64,000 nt of DNA from Kosakonia radicincitans DSM 16656 (GCF_000280495.2 NZ_CP018016.1:3348001-3412000), one strand, 5' to 3'; shown: positions 1 through 9,808, counted from the first letter of the stretch. Notes: a model not told the origin generated them from the letters alone. Translations and numbers: made by a program.

Positions 1-37
1 CGCCAATACCGATACCCGCTAACATTGATTTATTCAC
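1..37 (-). CDS. ycfJ: YcfJ, N-terminal fragment cut by the window edge
   Basis: Only the first 12 codons are present, reading from a GTG at 35-37 leftwards: V/M-NKSMLAGIGIG. This is how E. coli YcfJ begins, a small glycine-zipper envelope protein of poorly defined role, and ycfJ is the expected neighbour of ndh. A good ribosome binding site (GGGAGAG) lies 6 nt before the GTG, which supports the unusual start codon. The rest of the gene lies outside the window. Identification rests on 12 residues plus synteny. Confidence 0.75.
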   Translation of the reverse strand, partial: MNKSMLAGIGIG

Positions 38-191
38 AGGATTCTCTCCCTGGTTGGCTATTGGTAACAATTTTGCAACTTCAGCAATAGTAAAGCCAAT
101 CGGAAAGCACGCAAAAATAGGGATACAGATGGGGTAAAAGATGATATTCAGAGTTTTCCGACCACCATACGCGTGCAAGGCAGCGGGATAT

Positions 192-223
192 GCTGCTTCC
201 CGGCCAACAACCGGGAGAGCAGC
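192..223 (-). terminator. Hairpin after ndh, possible terminator
   Basis: GCTGCT-TCCCGG (192-203), a 7-nt loop, then CCGGGA-G-AGCAGC (211-223) form a long stem with one bulged base, 10 nt past the ndh stop codon. No T-run follows on the minus strand, so it may stabilise or process the 3' end instead of ending transcription by itself. The rest of the 195-nt ndh-ycfJ gap shows nothing else recognisable. Confidence 0.45.
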
Positions 224-232
224 GAAACCGGA

Positions 233-1537
233 TCAGTGTAATTTCAGACGTGGGCGGATCACGCGGTTAATACTGCCGACCAGCATCATCAGACCGGTTT
301 TGAAATAGCCGTGCAGCGCGATCTGGTGCATACGGTACAGCGAAATATAAACAAAACGCGCAATACGACCTTCAATCATCATTGAACCACGCATCAGGTT
401 ACCCATCAGACTGCCCACGGTGGAGAAGTTCGACAGGGAAACCAGTGAACCGTGATCCTTATAAACATAAGATTTCAGCGGCTTATCTTTGATCTGCGCC
501 AGAATGTTATGCAATGCAAGGGTAGCCATCTGATGAGCAGCCTGCGCGCGCGGCGGCACAAATCCGCCTTCCGGACGGGCGCAAGAAGCACAGTCGCCAA
601 TGGCGTAAATGTCCGCATCGCGCGTTGTTTGCAGCGTCGGCTCTACGACCAGCTGATTGATGCGGTTGCTTTCCAGGCCACCAATCTCTTTCATAAAATC
701 CGGTGCCTTGATCCCTGCTGCCCATACCATCAGATCGGCCTTGATGTATTCGCCCTCTTTGGTATGCAGACCACCTTCGTCGGCGCTGGTGACCATCGTC
801 TGGGTCAAAACGCGTACGCCCATTTTGGTCAGTTCATTGTGTGCGGCGCCGGAGATGCGCGGCGGCAACGCTGGCAGAATGCGCTCACCCGCTTCCACCA
901 GTGTGACGTTCAGCGCCTCATTCGTCAGCCCTTTATAACCGTAGCTATGAAGCTGTTTCACCGCATTGTGCAACTCTGCGGAGAGTTCAACGCCGGTCGC
1001 GCCGCCACCGACAATCGCAATATTAACTTTGCCGTTAGCGCCAAGGTTGGCCGAATATTTCAGGAACAGGTTGAGCATTTCCTGATGGAAGCGACGCGCC
1101 TGATGCGGGTTATCGAGGAAAATGCAGTGCTCTTTCACGCCCGGCGTGTTGAAGTCGTTCGAGGTACTGCCCAGCGCCATCACTAACGTGTCATAGGCCA
1201 GTTTGCGTTCCGGCACCAGCAGATCGCCCTTCTCATCACGCAATTCCGCCAGGGTGATGGTTTTGCTTTCGCGGTTAATATCCACCACAGAGCCCAGTTG
1301 GAACTGGAAATGATGATTGCGTGCGTGCGCCAGGTAGCTCAGCGCATCAACACCTTCATCCAGCGAACCGGTTGCCACTTCGTGCAGCAGGGGTTTCCAT
1401 AAATGGCTGTGGTTACGATCGACCAGCGTAATTTTGGCTTTTTTACCGCGTCCCAGCTTTTTACCTAACTGTGTTGCCAGTTCCAGACCGCCAGCGCCAC
1501 CACCTACGATCACAATCTTTCTCAACGGTGTTGTCAA
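233..1537 (-). CDS. ndh: NADH dehydrogenase type II (NADH:quinone oxidoreductase, non-proton-pumping)
   Basis: This single-subunit flavoprotein oxidises NADH and reduces ubiquinone on the inner face of the cytoplasmic membrane without pumping protons. The 434-residue length equals that of the E. coli enzyme. An FAD-binding Rossmann motif ([14 protein letters not shown]) lies near residue 12. A second dinucleotide motif ([14 protein letters not shown]) near residue 175 binds NADH. The C-terminal tail has alternating basic and hydrophobic residues, as in the membrane-anchoring helices of Ndh. The gene is monocistronic between ycfP and ycfJ. A perfect FNR box lies 135 nt upstream, consistent with the known anaerobic repression of ndh by FNR. 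Confidence 0.97.
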   Translation of the reverse strand: MTTPLRKIVIVGGGAGGLELATQLGKKLGRGKKAKITLVDRNHSHLWKPLLHEVATGSLDEGVDALSYLAHARNHHFQFQLGSVVDINRESKTITLAELRDEKGDLLVPERKLAYDTLVMALGSTSNDFNTPGVKEHCIFLDNPHQARRFHQEMLNLFLKYSANLGANGKVNIAIVGGGATGVELSAELHNAVKQLHSYGYKGLTNEALNVTLVEAGERILPALPPRISGAAHNELTKMGVRVLTQTMVTSADEGGLHTKEGEYIKADLMVWAAGIKAPDFMKEIGGLESNRINQLVVEPTLQTTRDADIYAIGDCASCARPEGGFVPPRAQAAHQMATLALHNILAQIKDKPLKSYVYKDHGSLVSLSNFSTVGSLMGNLMRGSMMIEGRIARFVYISLYRMHQIALHGYFKTGLMMLVGSINRVIRPRLKLH

Positions 1538-1671
1538 AATGACCCCCTAAAATATTAACCAATTGTTAATTAAAAGTTATAAAAATAGCTCTTAATTAAC
1601 AACAGGTTACGCACGCGCAACCTCACTTTGACGTCGAGAATATCACGAACGGTTCAATGGTCATACCAAAA

Positions 1672-1685
1672 TTGATATGAATCAA
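1672..1685 (-). promoter_or_regulatory. FNR binding site upstream of ndh
   Basis: TTGATATGAATCAA matches the FNR consensus TTGAT-N4-ATCAA exactly. It lies 135 nt upstream of the ndh start. In E. coli, ndh is repressed by FNR from two upstream sites. I saw only one exact box; a second, weaker site nearer the promoter was not resolved. Confidence 0.85.
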
Positions 1686-1747
1686 GTTTTCATGCCTAAA
1701 AGTTGAGCAAGTGTAGTCACGCAGCGAAAAACTGCCCGTCAATAGAG

Positions 1748-1785
1748 GAGAAAAAGAGGAGCCCGGCAGACAAGAACCTGCCGGG
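1748..1785 (-). terminator. Terminator-like hairpin after ycfP
   Basis: CCCGGCAG (1762-1769) pairs with CTGCCGGG (1778-1785) around an 8-nt loop. On the minus strand a pyrimidine-rich stretch containing five T follows a few bases later. It lies just beyond the ycfP stop codon and probably ends the hinT-to-ycfP transcript ahead of the ndh promoter. Confidence 0.6.
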
Positions 1786-1792
1786 GAGAGGA

Positions 1793-2335
1793 TTAACCGA
1801 GGGTTTTAAAGGCTTTAATTCGCTGCAGGTGCGGCGAGATATTTTTAAACTTATGCGACTGTTCTTCGTCCCAGACAATCTCATAGTAATGATGCAACTC
1901 ATCGGAAGAGCGCTGGCTGTCCAGTGCTTCATCTTTTCGCGACAGGATCACCAGGCAGCGATCGCGATTTTTCTCCCGAAAGTTAGCGACACACTTAGTG
2001 GCAATGTCCTCATACTCTTCCGGCCGGTCAATCTTCCCTTCCATGTTCTCATAGGGAAACAGGTTCGGATTGAACATCACCTGGCGGATGTCGCAGAGAA
2101 AACCAATGCGCTCTGCCCAGTAACCGCCAAGGCCGACGCCGCAAATCAGCGGGCGTTCATCCACGTTGAGTTGCAGCATCTTGTCGACTTCTTTCAACAG
2201 ATGCTGCATATCATGTTTCGGATGCCGCGTGCTGTAGCTTATCAGGCGAACATCCGGATCGATAAACTGTAGCTGCAACACTTTTTCATGGTTGCCGGGA
2301 CTGTTTGAGTCAAAACCGTGTAAATAGATAATCAT
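1793..2335 (-). CDS. ycfP: YcfP, esterase-like alpha/beta-fold protein (UPF0227)
   Basis: A 180-residue protein that starts [14 protein letters not shown], the HG motif near the first strand of alpha/beta hydrolases, and is close in length and sequence to E. coli YcfP. The centre ([13 protein letters not shown]) looks like a degenerate nucleophile elbow, with a glycine where Ser is usual, so enzymatic activity is uncertain. It is the last gene of the lpoB-thiK-nagZ-ycfP series; nagZ ends 36 nt from its start. No substrate is established for the family. Confidence 0.9.
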   Translation of the reverse strand: MIIYLHGFDSNSPGNHEKVLQLQFIDPDVRLISYSTRHPKHDMQHLLKEVDKMLQLNVDERPLICGVGLGGYWAERIGFLCDIRQVMFNPNLFPYENMEGKIDRPEEYEDIATKCVANFREKNRDRCLVILSRKDEALDSQRSSDELHHYYEIVWDEEQSHKFKNISPHLQRIKAFKTLG

Positions 2336-2371
2336 TGTATCCTCACCACTTCGACATCACGTCCTCAGGGG

Positions 2372-3397
2372 TTAATGGGCGGCTTTCATCGCCTGCCAGC
2401 GCTCATGCAACTGCTCCAGTGCTGTACTGACCGCTTTCCAGCGCGCCGAACTCATCAACTCCTGACGAGAATATGAACCTTTATGATACAATTGTGTAAC
2501 ACGCTCTGCATTGATCGGCGACAGGTTATCTAACACACTGACTGCGCCTTTACGATTATTACAGACGAGGATCATATCGCAACCGGCATCCAGCGATGCC
2601 TGCCCGCGTTCTGCATAACTTCCCATGATTGCCGCGCCTTCCATCGACAAATCGTCAGAAAAAATCACGCCGTTAAAACCCAGCTCGCCGCGCAGAATGG
2701 TTTTCAACCACCACGGTGAACCGCTGGCCGGACGCGGATCGGCATCGGTATAAATCACATGCGCGGGCATAATGGCATCCAGTTTATTTTGCTCAATCAG
2801 CGAGCGGAATACCGACATATCTTTCGCGCGAATCTCCGCCAGCGGACGCGGATCGCGCGGTGTTTCTTTGTGTGAATCTGCGGTTACCGCGCCGTGCCCC
2901 GGGAAATGTTTACCGGTCGTTTTCATTCCCGCGCTGTGCATACCATCAATAAAGTGGCTCGCCATCACCAGCGCTTTAGCCGGATCTTCGTGGTAAGAAC
3001 GTTCGCCGATGGCGGCGCTGATATGTCCAACATCCAGCACCGGGGCAAAGCTGATATCAATATCCATGGCGATCATTTCACTGGCCATCAACCAGCCGGC
3101 ATCTTGCGCCAGCCGCCCGCCCTCTTCTAACCCGTGCAGAGCGGAAAAAGCCTGGGCAGCAGGCAAACGCGTGAAGCCTTCGCGAAAACGCTGCACCCGC
3201 CCTCCTTCCTGATCGACCGCCACCACCAGACGGTGATGCGAAGCCTGGCGGATCTGGCGCACCAGTTCCCGCAACTGCTGCGGATCGTGATAATTACGGG
3301 TAAAGAGAATCAGGCCGCCCACCAGCGGATGCGCCAGAATCTCGCGCTCTTCCGCATCCAGTTCATACCCTTCCACATCCAACATTACCGGACCCAC
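2372..3397 (-). CDS. nagZ: Beta-N-acetylglucosaminidase NagZ (murein recycling)
   Basis: A glycoside hydrolase family 3 enzyme of the cytoplasm. It removes GlcNAc from 1,6-anhydroMurNAc-peptides returned by AmpG, and so sets the level of the AmpC-inducing muropeptide. The chain carries [13 protein letters not shown] (about residue 60), the family signature [16 protein letters not shown] with the catalytic His on its mobile loop (about 163-178), and the nucleophile segment FSDDLSME (about 247). I chose the GTG at 3395-3397, giving 341 residues as in E. coli. AGAGAGG lies 5 nt upstream of it. An upstream ATG would add 31 residues that read back into thiK. thiK ends 11 nt upstream. Confidence 0.95.
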   Translation of the reverse strand: MGPVMLDVEGYELDAEEREILAHPLVGGLILFTRNYHDPQQLRELVRQIRQASHHRLVVAVDQEGGRVQRFREGFTRLPAAQAFSALHGLEEGGRLAQDAGWLMASEMIAMDIDISFAPVLDVGHISAAIGERSYHEDPAKALVMASHFIDGMHSAGMKTTGKHFPGHGAVTADSHKETPRDPRPLAEIRAKDMSVFRSLIEQNKLDAIMPAHVIYTDADPRPASGSPWWLKTILRGELGFNGVIFSDDLSMEGAAIMGSYAERGQASLDAGCDMILVCNNRKGAVSVLDNLSPINAERVTQLYHKGSYSRQELMSSARWKAVSTALEQLHERWQAMKAAH

Positions 3398-3408
3398 ACT
3401 GACCTCTC

Positions 3409-4224
3409 TTATTCTTTGTTCTGTAACCGCCGCCAGATTGCATCTGCCAGCGTAATAAATTGTTGTTCGCCCGTTTGCTGCCAGCGGCACTCAAACCAGC
3501 CCGCCATCAACATCCATACCCAGGGCCGCCAGCGTCGAACCTGGCGCACTAATATTACCGGATCGACCGCCGCCTGCTGAGCATACTGCGCAACCAACTG
3601 CAGACGCTGCACCTCATCCTCCGTCCATACCGAGGCGAGCTCGAGAGCAACATCACCATCGCCAGCATATTCCCAGTCGATAAGCCGCAAACCCACGGCG
3701 CTGTGCACCAGGTTTCCCGCATGGACATCCATATGCAGCGGCGCGAGCCGTAGCGGCTGCGGTTCGCCCTGTTTTCTTAACTGCTTTAACTGTCGCAACC
3801 AGAAGGGGGTGCGCCGCGTCGGCGCGCTCTGCTGCCAGTATCGCTCCAGCAGCGGCAACAACGTAATACGCCAGCCAAAAAGTGGCTGGTGGTGTAAATC
3901 GCGGAGTAATGCCGCCAGTACATCAGGCTGCGGTAAGGCCGTTTTGATCTCGCCGGGTATAAAGTCCACCGCCATCCAGGTACCAGTATAGAGTTGCGGG
4001 CGCGGCGCGAGGGTTGCGGGCAAGCGGCGGAGCAAACGGTACTGACGCAGAAATGGCGAGGAAGCGGCCTGGTGATGCTGGCGCAGCACCAGCGTGTGCT
4101 GGCCATCGCGAATAAGGCAACTCCCGCCGCTTAGCCCGCTATTCTGGCTGGCGACGGGAGTATACGTCGGAAAATAGCGTGACAACACAGTGTCACGCGT
4201 CTGTTTATTGTTGCTGAACCGCAC
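3409..4224 (-). CDS. thiK: Thiamine kinase ThiK
   Basis: This kinase phosphorylates salvaged thiamine to thiamine monophosphate. The 271-residue chain has the choline/aminoglycoside kinase fold. [11 protein letters not shown] forms the nucleotide loop (about residue 28). [11 protein letters not shown] is the Brenner-type catalytic HxDxxxxN loop, and [11 protein letters not shown] holds the metal-binding Asp. The start overlaps the 3' end of lpoB by 20 nt, implying translational coupling in the lpoB-thiK-nagZ-ycfP series. The N-terminal half differs from E. coli ThiK more than the catalytic core does. Confidence 0.92.
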   Translation of the reverse strand: MRFSNNKQTRDTVLSRYFPTYTPVASQNSGLSGGSCLIRDGQHTLVLRQHHQAASSPFLRQYRLLRRLPATLAPRPQLYTGTWMAVDFIPGEIKTALPQPDVLAALLRDLHHQPLFGWRITLLPLLERYWQQSAPTRRTPFWLRQLKQLRKQGEPQPLRLAPLHMDVHAGNLVHSAVGLRLIDWEYAGDGDVALELASVWTEDEVQRLQLVAQYAQQAAVDPVILVRQVRRWRPWVWMLMAGWFECRWQQTGEQQFITLADAIWRRLQNKE

Positions 4225-4858
4225 CTTTACCCGACCAGATAATTTCGCCTGTCTGCACCAGCATCAGCTGCATTTGTAACGCGGGTGCGCTGGCGTTGCC
4301 GGTCGCATTGGAATAAAGCACATACTGCGCCCCAACGTTGCGGGCAATGCCAATGGCTTTACTGCGGGTACCCAGGCTGTCCTGCGGGGAGAGCCCCAAT
4401 TGCTGTTTCGCCAGCGAAAGCTGCTGCGCGGTAATCAGCGTAAATTTGCCGTTATTGGCCAGCGCGTTGCGCACCACTTCGGTGGCTTCGCCGGTGTTGA
4501 TCGAACCGTTGGTACGGTTGTTTACACTATCAACCAGCAAAACGCTGCCAGCGTTGGCACCACTGGCCTGCAACATTTTACCGACCATCGGCTGCACCGC
4601 ACTGTTCCAGTCATAATGACGTTCGCGCGGCGCGGGCTGTCCGGTTTGATCCTGGTGTTCGATTGGGCCAGGCTGCTGTGGTAACGTCGGAACCGACGGT
4701 ACTGTCGGAACTGGCTGCGTCGGTTGCGGTTGCGGCTGGGCAGGCTGCTGAGCGCCGCCGGCCTGTTCAACCGGCGCAGGCTGTTGATTACTGATACACC
4801 CTGCCAACAACACCGACAGTGTGGTCAGTAGCGCGAAGCGTCCAAATGTTTTAATCAA
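4205..4858 (-). CDS. lpoB: Outer-membrane lipoprotein LpoB, activator of PBP1B
   Basis: LpoB reaches through the periplasm from the outer membrane and stimulates the murein synthase PBP1B (MrcB). The 217-residue precursor has a signal peptide ending in the lipobox LLAGC (Cys at about 20). A disordered Pro/Gln-rich linker follows (about 25-75). The C-terminal globular domain contains the conserved [14 protein letters not shown] and [20 protein letters not shown] segments. The linker is slightly different from the E. coli one, as is usual. It is preceded by ycfL with a 10-nt gap. Confidence 0.96.
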   Translation of the reverse strand: MIKTFGRFALLTTLSVLLAGCISNQQPAPVEQAGGAQQPAQPQPQPTQPVPTVPSVPTLPQQPGPIEHQDQTGQPAPRERHYDWNSAVQPMVGKMLQASGANAGSVLLVDSVNNRTNGSINTGEATEVVRNALANNGKFTLITAQQLSLAKQQLGLSPQDSLGTRSKAIGIARNVGAQYVLYSNATGNASAPALQMQLMLVQTGEIIWSGKGAVQQQ

Positions 4859-4868
4859 GTGTCACTCC

Positions 4869-5243
4869 TTAGAGATAGAGATAAAGTCTGACGCTGTGCG
4901 CACCCAGATAATTAGCGCTGCCATACAGCGTCACGCCGGAACGCGCCGGGATCGTGATGCTGCGCGGCGCTTCCAGCGGGTGCATTTCAAGACCTCTGGC
5001 GTCATACCAGAAAAAACGGTAGTGCACCGTCACAGGCTGCTGCCGCTCATTAAATAATCGGGAGGAGGCGGAAGGTTGAAGCTCCTGCGTGCCCATTTCC
5101 GGCGGCTCCGCGATAATGCCCGCCGCCAGAATACTGGACTCCATCACCAGCGTTTGATCGCTGGCGACCGGAATAGCCGGGCGCGAACTGCATCCCACCA
5201 GCCCCAGCGCCGCCAGCAGCAGCGCGACACGCCCGTTTATCAT
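4869..5243 (-). CDS. ycfL: YcfL family lipoprotein
   Basis: A 124-residue lipoprotein. The signal peptide MINGRVALLLAALGLVGC has a lipobox (LVGC) and is followed by a beta-rich DUF1425 domain (HYRFFWYDARGLEMHPLE; VTLYGSANYLGAHSVRLYLYL at the end). The function is unknown. I placed the start at 5243, 1 nt after the hinT stop codon, because the signal peptide begins there and the length then matches E. coli YcfL (125). Upstream in-frame sequence overlaps hinT. It is probably cotranscribed with hinT and lpoB. Confidence 0.9.
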   Translation of the reverse strand: MINGRVALLLAALGLVGCSSRPAIPVASDQTLVMESSILAAGIIAEPPEMGTQELQPSASSRLFNERQQPVTVHYRFFWYDARGLEMHPLEAPRSITIPARSGVTLYGSANYLGAHSVRLYLYL

Positions 5244-5244
5244 C

Positions 5245-5604
5245 TTACAGACCTTTATGAGCCAGCATTGGCCCCATTGCGCGCCCGCCCAGCAGGTGCA
5301 TATGGATATGGTAAACCTCCTGACCACCATGACGATTACAGTTCATGATCAGACGGTATCCATCTTCGGCGATGCCTTCGTCGCTGGCGATTTTGGCCGC
5401 AACGGTCAGCATGCGTCCCAGCGTCTGCTCGTGCGCCTCGGTGACATCATTCAGCGTGGGGATGAGGATATTCGGCACAATAAGCACATGCGTCGGCGCT
5501 TGTGGAGAGATATCGCGAAAAGCGGTGACCAGTTCATCCTGGTAGACAATATCCGAGGGAATTTCCCGGCGGATGATTTTACTGAAAATGGTTTCTTCGG
5601 CCAT
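5245..5604 (-). CDS. hinT: HinT purine nucleoside phosphoramidase (HIT family)
   Basis: This histidine-triad hydrolase cleaves adenosine 5'-phosphoramidate and related compounds, including lysyl-adenylate. The signature HIHMHLL (H-x-H-x-H) lies near residues 99-105, and the 119-residue chain from [18 protein letters not shown] matches E. coli closely. The downstream ATG at 5604 was chosen because the E. coli protein begins there; upstream in-frame sequence has no similarity to the family. It is the first gene of hinT-ycfL-lpoB-thiK-nagZ-ycfP. Confidence 0.96.
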   Translation of the reverse strand: MAEETIFSKIIRREIPSDIVYQDELVTAFRDISPQAPTHVLIVPNILIPTLNDVTEAHEQTLGRMLTVAAKIASDEGIAEDGYRLIMNCNRHGGQEVYHIHMHLLGGRAMGPMLAHKGL

Positions 5605-5944
5605 GACGTTTTCCTTTTTCAGGCGCGGAGCCAACCCGCAGCCATCGTCAATTACGTGCCCTAGAGTATGATCGAGATTCTCTTGTTGTTTCAACCATAA
5701 CGCTCTTTTTCTTTCGCCTTTACACCCTTCTCTGCCGCAGGAACCTTTCTCCTTTCAACACAGCGTGAATGAAATAGCATTTCAATTATGAATATTACAT
5801 CTGTTTACATTTATGAAGTGAATGCGTATATTTCGCATTTGCATTTTCATGCGCAACTCTTATCAAACGCATTACAAAAACACATCCGGCGCGACAACGT
5901 ATCGCCGCCGGGTTATCACGCTAACGCACTATTAAGGGTTTATT
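5605..5944. promoter_or_regulatory. Divergent hinT-fhuE intergenic region with a candidate Fur box
   Basis: This 340-nt AT-rich region holds the promoters of hinT (minus) and fhuE (plus). The 15-nt inverted repeat TGAAATAGCATTTCA (5770-5784) partly resembles the 7-1-7 Fur motif TGATAAT-N-ATTATCA. A second AT-rich inverted repeat (TGCGTATATTTCGCA, about 5823-5837) lies nearer fhuE. fhuE is Fur-regulated in E. coli; which repeat is the operator here is inferred. Nothing else was recognised. Confidence 0.5.
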
Positions 5945-8161
5945 ATGTCTTTCACTCAACACACCAGGGATGGCGCGTGTTCAAACGCTGCTGTGCCTTC
6001 GCTGCTGGCAGCGTGCATTGCTCTTGCGCTGACGCCATCTGCAGTATTTGCAGCAGAAACAACGGCCAACGCCGATGATACAGTTGTGGTCGACGGTGGC
6101 GGTGGGCTGAGCATCTCCGATAGCCAGGCGCAGGACTACAGCGTAAAAACCACTACCACCGGGACAAAATTACTGCTAGTGCCGCGTGATATTCCCCAGT
6201 CCGTCAGCGTTGTCAGCCAGCAACGTATGCAAGACCAACAGTTAACAACGATTGAGCAAGTGCTCGATAACACGATTGGCGTTAACGCTTCGCGCATTGA
6301 CTCACACCGTACAAATTTCTTCGCCCGTGGTTTCTTCGTCAGCAACTTTGCCTATGAAGATATGCCGACATTTCTCGATAACCGATGGAATTTCGGGGAT
6401 ACCGCGGGTGATACGGCGATTTATGACAAAATCGAAGTCGTGCGCGGCGCAGCGGGTCTGATGAGCGGGACAGGGAATCCATCCGCGTATGTCAACATGG
6501 TGCGTAAACACGCCGACAGCAAAACGTTTAAAGGCTCGGCCGAGGCAACATATGGTAGCTGGGGTAAACAGCGTTATGTTCTGGATCTCCAGGCTCCCCT
6601 GACCGAATCCGGCAATGTGCGCGGCCGTGTTATTACCGGCTACCAGGACAACGACTCCTGGCTTGAACGCAACCACTACCGCAAAAAATTCATTACCGGC
6701 GTTGTTGATGCCGACCTCACCGATTCGACAACACTTTCTCTCGGGTATGATTACCAGGAGAGCGAAGAGGATAGCCCGACCTGGGGCGGCATTCCCTCGT
6801 TGTACAGCGACGGTAGCCGTACCCATTTCCGCCGTGGTTTCAACACGGCGGCGGACTGGGCTTACTCTAACGTCGATTCACGCAAGGTTTTCGCCAACCT
6901 GACACAGCGTTTTGATAATGGTTGGGAAGCCAAAGTCAACGCTATGCATGCCGAAACCAATTTCGACAGCAAACTGATGTATATCGATGGTTTCCCGGAT
7001 AAAGCCACCGGCCTGTATGACGCCACGCAGTGGCAAGGTGCCTGGGGCGGCTGGAACCGGGGCGAGCGTAAGCAGGATTCCGTCGATGCCTTTGTTCGCG
7101 GCGGCTACGACCTGTTGGGTCGCCAGCATGAGGTGATGTTCGGTGGCAGCTACAGCCGTCAGCGTAACAACTACGACAACTCCTACCCGGTGAATGATAA
7201 TTTCGGTCTGATGGATGTCGGAAATATCAACAATTACAACGGTAGTACGCTGGCCGATCCGAGCTGGTCCGACTGGGCGCTCTATCAGCGCGACGTTATT
7301 CGCCAGAAATCTGTCTACGCCGCGACCCGCATCTCGCTGGCCGATCCGCTGCATCTGATCCTCGGCGCCCGCTACACCGAGTGGAGCGCGAAGTACAACC
7401 TGGAGCGTAAACCGGACGAGATCCGTAACACCAAGTTTGATGATGTAACGCCGTATGCCGGCCTGATCTATGACATCAATGACACCTGGTCGGTCTACAC
7501 CAGCTATACCTCTATTTTCGAACCGTCCAGCCAGCGCGACATTAATAGCGAGTTCCTTGAACCGACAACCGGTAAAAGCTACGAAGCCGGAGTAAAAGGC
7601 GACTGGTTTAACACACGTTTGACTGCCACGCTTGCGGTCTTCCGCACCGAGCAGGATCACGTTGCTGTTTCCACTGGTGAATATATTCCTGACTCAGGTG
7701 GCCAGACGGCCTATAAATCTGTGAATGGCACCGTCAGCAAGGGCGTGGAATTTGAACTGAACGGTGCGCTGACCGACAACCTGCAACTGACCTTCGGGGC
7801 AAGCCGCTTTATGGCGGAAGATGGTGATGGCGTTGCGGTGAACCCTGAACAGCCGCGTACCACGATGAAGCTGTTTACACGCTACCAGTTGCCGATGCTA
7901 CCTGAGCTGGCAATCGGCGGCGGCGCGCGCTGGCAGAACAAAACCTGGCAGGATATTACCGGCCCGAACGGCGATACCCGCATTACCCAGAGCGGTTACA
8001 CGGTGGTGGATCTCTTCGCGCGCTATCAGGCCACGAAGAACTTTGCCATCCAGGCGAACCTCAACAATGTGTTCGATAAAGAGTATTACGATTATCTGGG
8101 CACCTACGGTGTGTACGGTGCGCCGCGTAACTTCTCTGTCAGTGCAAATTACAGCTTCTGA
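5945..8161 (+). CDS. fhuE: TonB-dependent outer-membrane receptor FhuE (coprogen/rhodotorulate/ferrioxamine B)
   Basis: An outer-membrane importer of hydroxamate ferri-siderophores driven by TonB-ExbBD. The 738-residue precursor has a signal peptide ending SAVFA-AE (about residue 37), and a TonB box DTVVV (about 44). The plug domain follows, with LLVPRDIPQSVSVVSQQRM and EVVRGAAGLMSGTGNPSAYVNMVRK. The 22-strand barrel ends in an aromatic residue (NYSF), required for BamA recognition. Length and plug sequence match E. coli FhuE (729). It stands alone, convergent with ptsG. Ligand range is inferred from the family and could differ. Confidence 0.92.
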   Translation: MSFTQHTRDGACSNAAVPSLLAACIALALTPSAVFAAETTANADDTVVVDGGGGLSISDSQAQDYSVKTTTTGTKLLLVPRDIPQSVSVVSQQRMQDQQLTTIEQVLDNTIGVNASRIDSHRTNFFARGFFVSNFAYEDMPTFLDNRWNFGDTAGDTAIYDKIEVVRGAAGLMSGTGNPSAYVNMVRKHADSKTFKGSAEATYGSWGKQRYVLDLQAPLTESGNVRGRVITGYQDNDSWLERNHYRKKFITGVVDADLTDSTTLSLGYDYQESEEDSPTWGGIPSLYSDGSRTHFRRGFNTAADWAYSNVDSRKVFANLTQRFDNGWEAKVNAMHAETNFDSKLMYIDGFPDKATGLYDATQWQGAWGGWNRGERKQDSVDAFVRGGYDLLGRQHEVMFGGSYSRQRNNYDNSYPVNDNFGLMDVGNINNYNGSTLADPSWSDWALYQRDVIRQKSVYAATRISLADPLHLILGARYTEWSAKYNLERKPDEIRNTKFDDVTPYAGLIYDINDTWSVYTSYTSIFEPSSQRDINSEFLEPTTGKSYEAGVKGDWFNTRLTATLAVFRTEQDHVAVSTGEYIPDSGGQTAYKSVNGTVSKGVEFELNGALTDNLQLTFGASRFMAEDGDGVAVNPEQPRTTMKLFTRYQLPMLPELAIGGGARWQNKTWQDITGPNGDTRITQSGYTVVDLFARYQATKNFAIQANLNNVFDKEYYDYLGTYGVYGAPRNFSVSANYSF

Positions 8162-8172
8162 TAGCAGAGCAA

Positions 8173-8197
8173 TAAAAAAGGGAGCCAGCAGGCTCCC
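8173..8197 (-). terminator. Rho-independent terminator of ptsG
   Basis: GGGAGCC (8180-8186), AGCA loop and GGCTCCC (8191-8197) form a perfect stem. On the minus strand it is followed by six T. It lies between the convergent fhuE and ptsG stop codons. On the plus strand it lacks a clear T-run, so it may serve fhuE less well. Confidence 0.92.
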
Positions 8198-8218
8198 TCA
8201 GTCTCCCCAGACTACGGC

Positions 8219-9652
8219 TTAGTTAGCGCGGATATAGTCATCCATTTCGGTTTTCAGGTTATCGGATTTCGTACCGAAAATTGCCTGAACGCCGGAACCA
8301 GCGACGACCACACCTGCAGCGCCCAGTTTCTTCAGGCCAGCCTGATCCACTTTCGCTACGTCAGCTACGCTGACACGCAGACGCGTGATGCACGCATCCA
8401 GGTTGGTGATGTTTTCTTTACCGCCAAACGCTGCAACCAGAGCCGGGGCCATCTCACTGCTTGCACCTGCTTTGGTGTCTTCGGTTGCGTCTTCACGGCC
8501 CGGCGTTTTCAGATCAAGCGCTTTGATCAGCACGCGGAACACGGTGTAGTAAACCACGGCATAGCAAGCACCGACGACCGGGAACAGCCACAGTTTGCTG
8601 CTGTTGCCACTCAGTACGATGAAGTCGATCAGACCGTGAGAGAACGACGTACCGTCACGCATACCCAGCAGGATACAGATCGGGAAGGCCAGACCTGCCA
8701 GAATAGCGTGGATAACGTACAGGATCGGCGCAACGAACATGAAGGAGAACTCGATCGGCTCGGTGATACCGGTCAGGAACGAGGTCAGCGCTGCGGAGAT
8801 CATGATACCGCCCACTTTCGCGCGGTTTTCCGGTTTAGCAGAGTGCCAGATAGCGATAGCTGCAGCCGGCAGACCGTACATTTTGAACAGGAAGCCGCCA
8901 GACAGTTTGCCCGCTGTCGGGTCGCCTGCCATGTAACGCGGAATATCGCCGTGGAATACCTGGCCAGCAGCGTTGGTGAATTCACCAATCTGCATCTGGA
9001 AAGGTACGTTCCAAATGTGGTGCAGACCGAACGGTACCAGGCAGCGTTCAATGAAGCCGTAGATACCGAATGCAACAACCGGGTTCTGGTAAGCAGCCCA
9101 TTGAGAGAATGTCTGGATCGCGGAACCAATCGGCGGCCAAATGAAGGAGAGGATCACACCGGTGATAATCGCTGCAAGGCCAGAAATAATCGGTACAAAG
9201 CGTTTACCCGCGAAGAAGCCCAGATACTCAGGCAGCTTGATACGGTAGAAGCGGTTAAACATGTATGCGGCAATCGCACCGGAGATGATCCCGCCGAGCA
9301 CACCGGTATCCGCCAGGTGTTTTGCAGCGATCTCTTCAGCAGGTAAATGCAGAACCAGAGGTGCAACCACAGCCATGGTTTTCACCATGATGCCGTAGGC
9401 AACAACCGAAGCCAGAGCAGAAACGCCATCGTTATTGGTGAAGCCAAGCGCAACACCGATAGCGAAAATCAGCGGCATGTTGGCAAAAACGGAACCACCC
9501 GCTTCGGCCATAACATGAGATACCACTTCTGGCAGCCAGCTGAAGTTTGCAGAACCGACGCCCAGCAGGATACCTGCGATAGGCAGTACGGATACTGGCA
9601 GCATCAGCGATTTACCGACCTTCTGCAGGTTAGCAAATGCATTCTTAAACAT
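8219..9652 (-). CDS. ptsG: Glucose-specific PTS transporter subunit IIBC
   Basis: EIICB-Glc imports glucose through the inner membrane and phosphorylates it, taking phosphate from EIIA-Glc (Crr). At 477 residues it equals the E. coli protein. The N-terminal EIIC domain (about 1-385) is a multi-span channel with the conserved segment [14 protein letters not shown]. The C-terminal cytoplasmic EIIB domain (about 400-477) has the phosphorylated cysteine in [11 protein letters not shown] (about 421). It is transcribed alone from a long leader carrying the CRP, Mlc and SgrS sequences listed separately. Confidence 0.98.
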   Translation of the reverse strand: MFKNAFANLQKVGKSLMLPVSVLPIAGILLGVGSANFSWLPEVVSHVMAEAGGSVFANMPLIFAIGVALGFTNNDGVSALASVVAYGIMVKTMAVVAPLVLHLPAEEIAAKHLADTGVLGGIISGAIAAYMFNRFYRIKLPEYLGFFAGKRFVPIISGLAAIITGVILSFIWPPIGSAIQTFSQWAAYQNPVVAFGIYGFIERCLVPFGLHHIWNVPFQMQIGEFTNAAGQVFHGDIPRYMAGDPTAGKLSGGFLFKMYGLPAAAIAIWHSAKPENRAKVGGIMISAALTSFLTGITEPIEFSFMFVAPILYVIHAILAGLAFPICILLGMRDGTSFSHGLIDFIVLSGNSSKLWLFPVVGACYAVVYYTVFRVLIKALDLKTPGREDATEDTKAGASSEMAPALVAAFGGKENITNLDACITRLRVSVADVAKVDQAGLKKLGAAGVVVAGSGVQAIFGTKSDNLKTEMDDYIRAN

Positions 9653-9685
9653 AATTGAGAGTGCTCCTGAGTATTAGTGCTTTTT
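9653..9685 (-). promoter_or_regulatory. ptsG translation initiation region, SgrS sRNA target
   Basis: On the mRNA strand the leader ends ATACTCAGGAGCACTCTC before AATT-ATG. This is the segment of E. coli ptsG mRNA that pairs with the sRNA SgrS during glucose-phosphate stress, blocking the ribosome and triggering RNase E decay. The core is unchanged here, so SgrS control is very likely kept. SgrS itself is not in this window. Confidence 0.85.
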
Positions 9686-9750
9686 GTTGCGCTTTCACGC
9701 GTTGGCACGGGGGGAGAACCGCGCCTTGGGAAGGGCATCTAAGCGCCCTT

Positions 9751-9778
9751 TATTTATTACACAGAGTAAAATAAATCG
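9751..9778 (-). promoter_or_regulatory. Mlc operator of ptsG
   Basis: On the minus strand TTTTACTCTGTGTAATAAAT is, to my recollection, the same sequence as the Mlc operator at E. coli ptsG P1, followed by the start region AAAGGGCGCTTAGATGCCC. Mlc represses ptsG until it is titrated by unphosphorylated EIICB-Glc. Confidence 0.8.
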
Positions 9779-9786
9779 TTTCAGCT

Positions 9787-9808
9787 TTGTTTGACGGCTA
9801 TCACGTTT
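9787..9808 (-). promoter_or_regulatory. CRP site of ptsG
   Basis: On the minus strand AACGTGATAGCCGTCAAACA matches the CRP consensus (TGTGA-N6-TCACA) at most positions. It lies just upstream of the Mlc operator, as at the E. coli ptsG P1 promoter, where cAMP-CRP activates. Confidence 0.75.
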
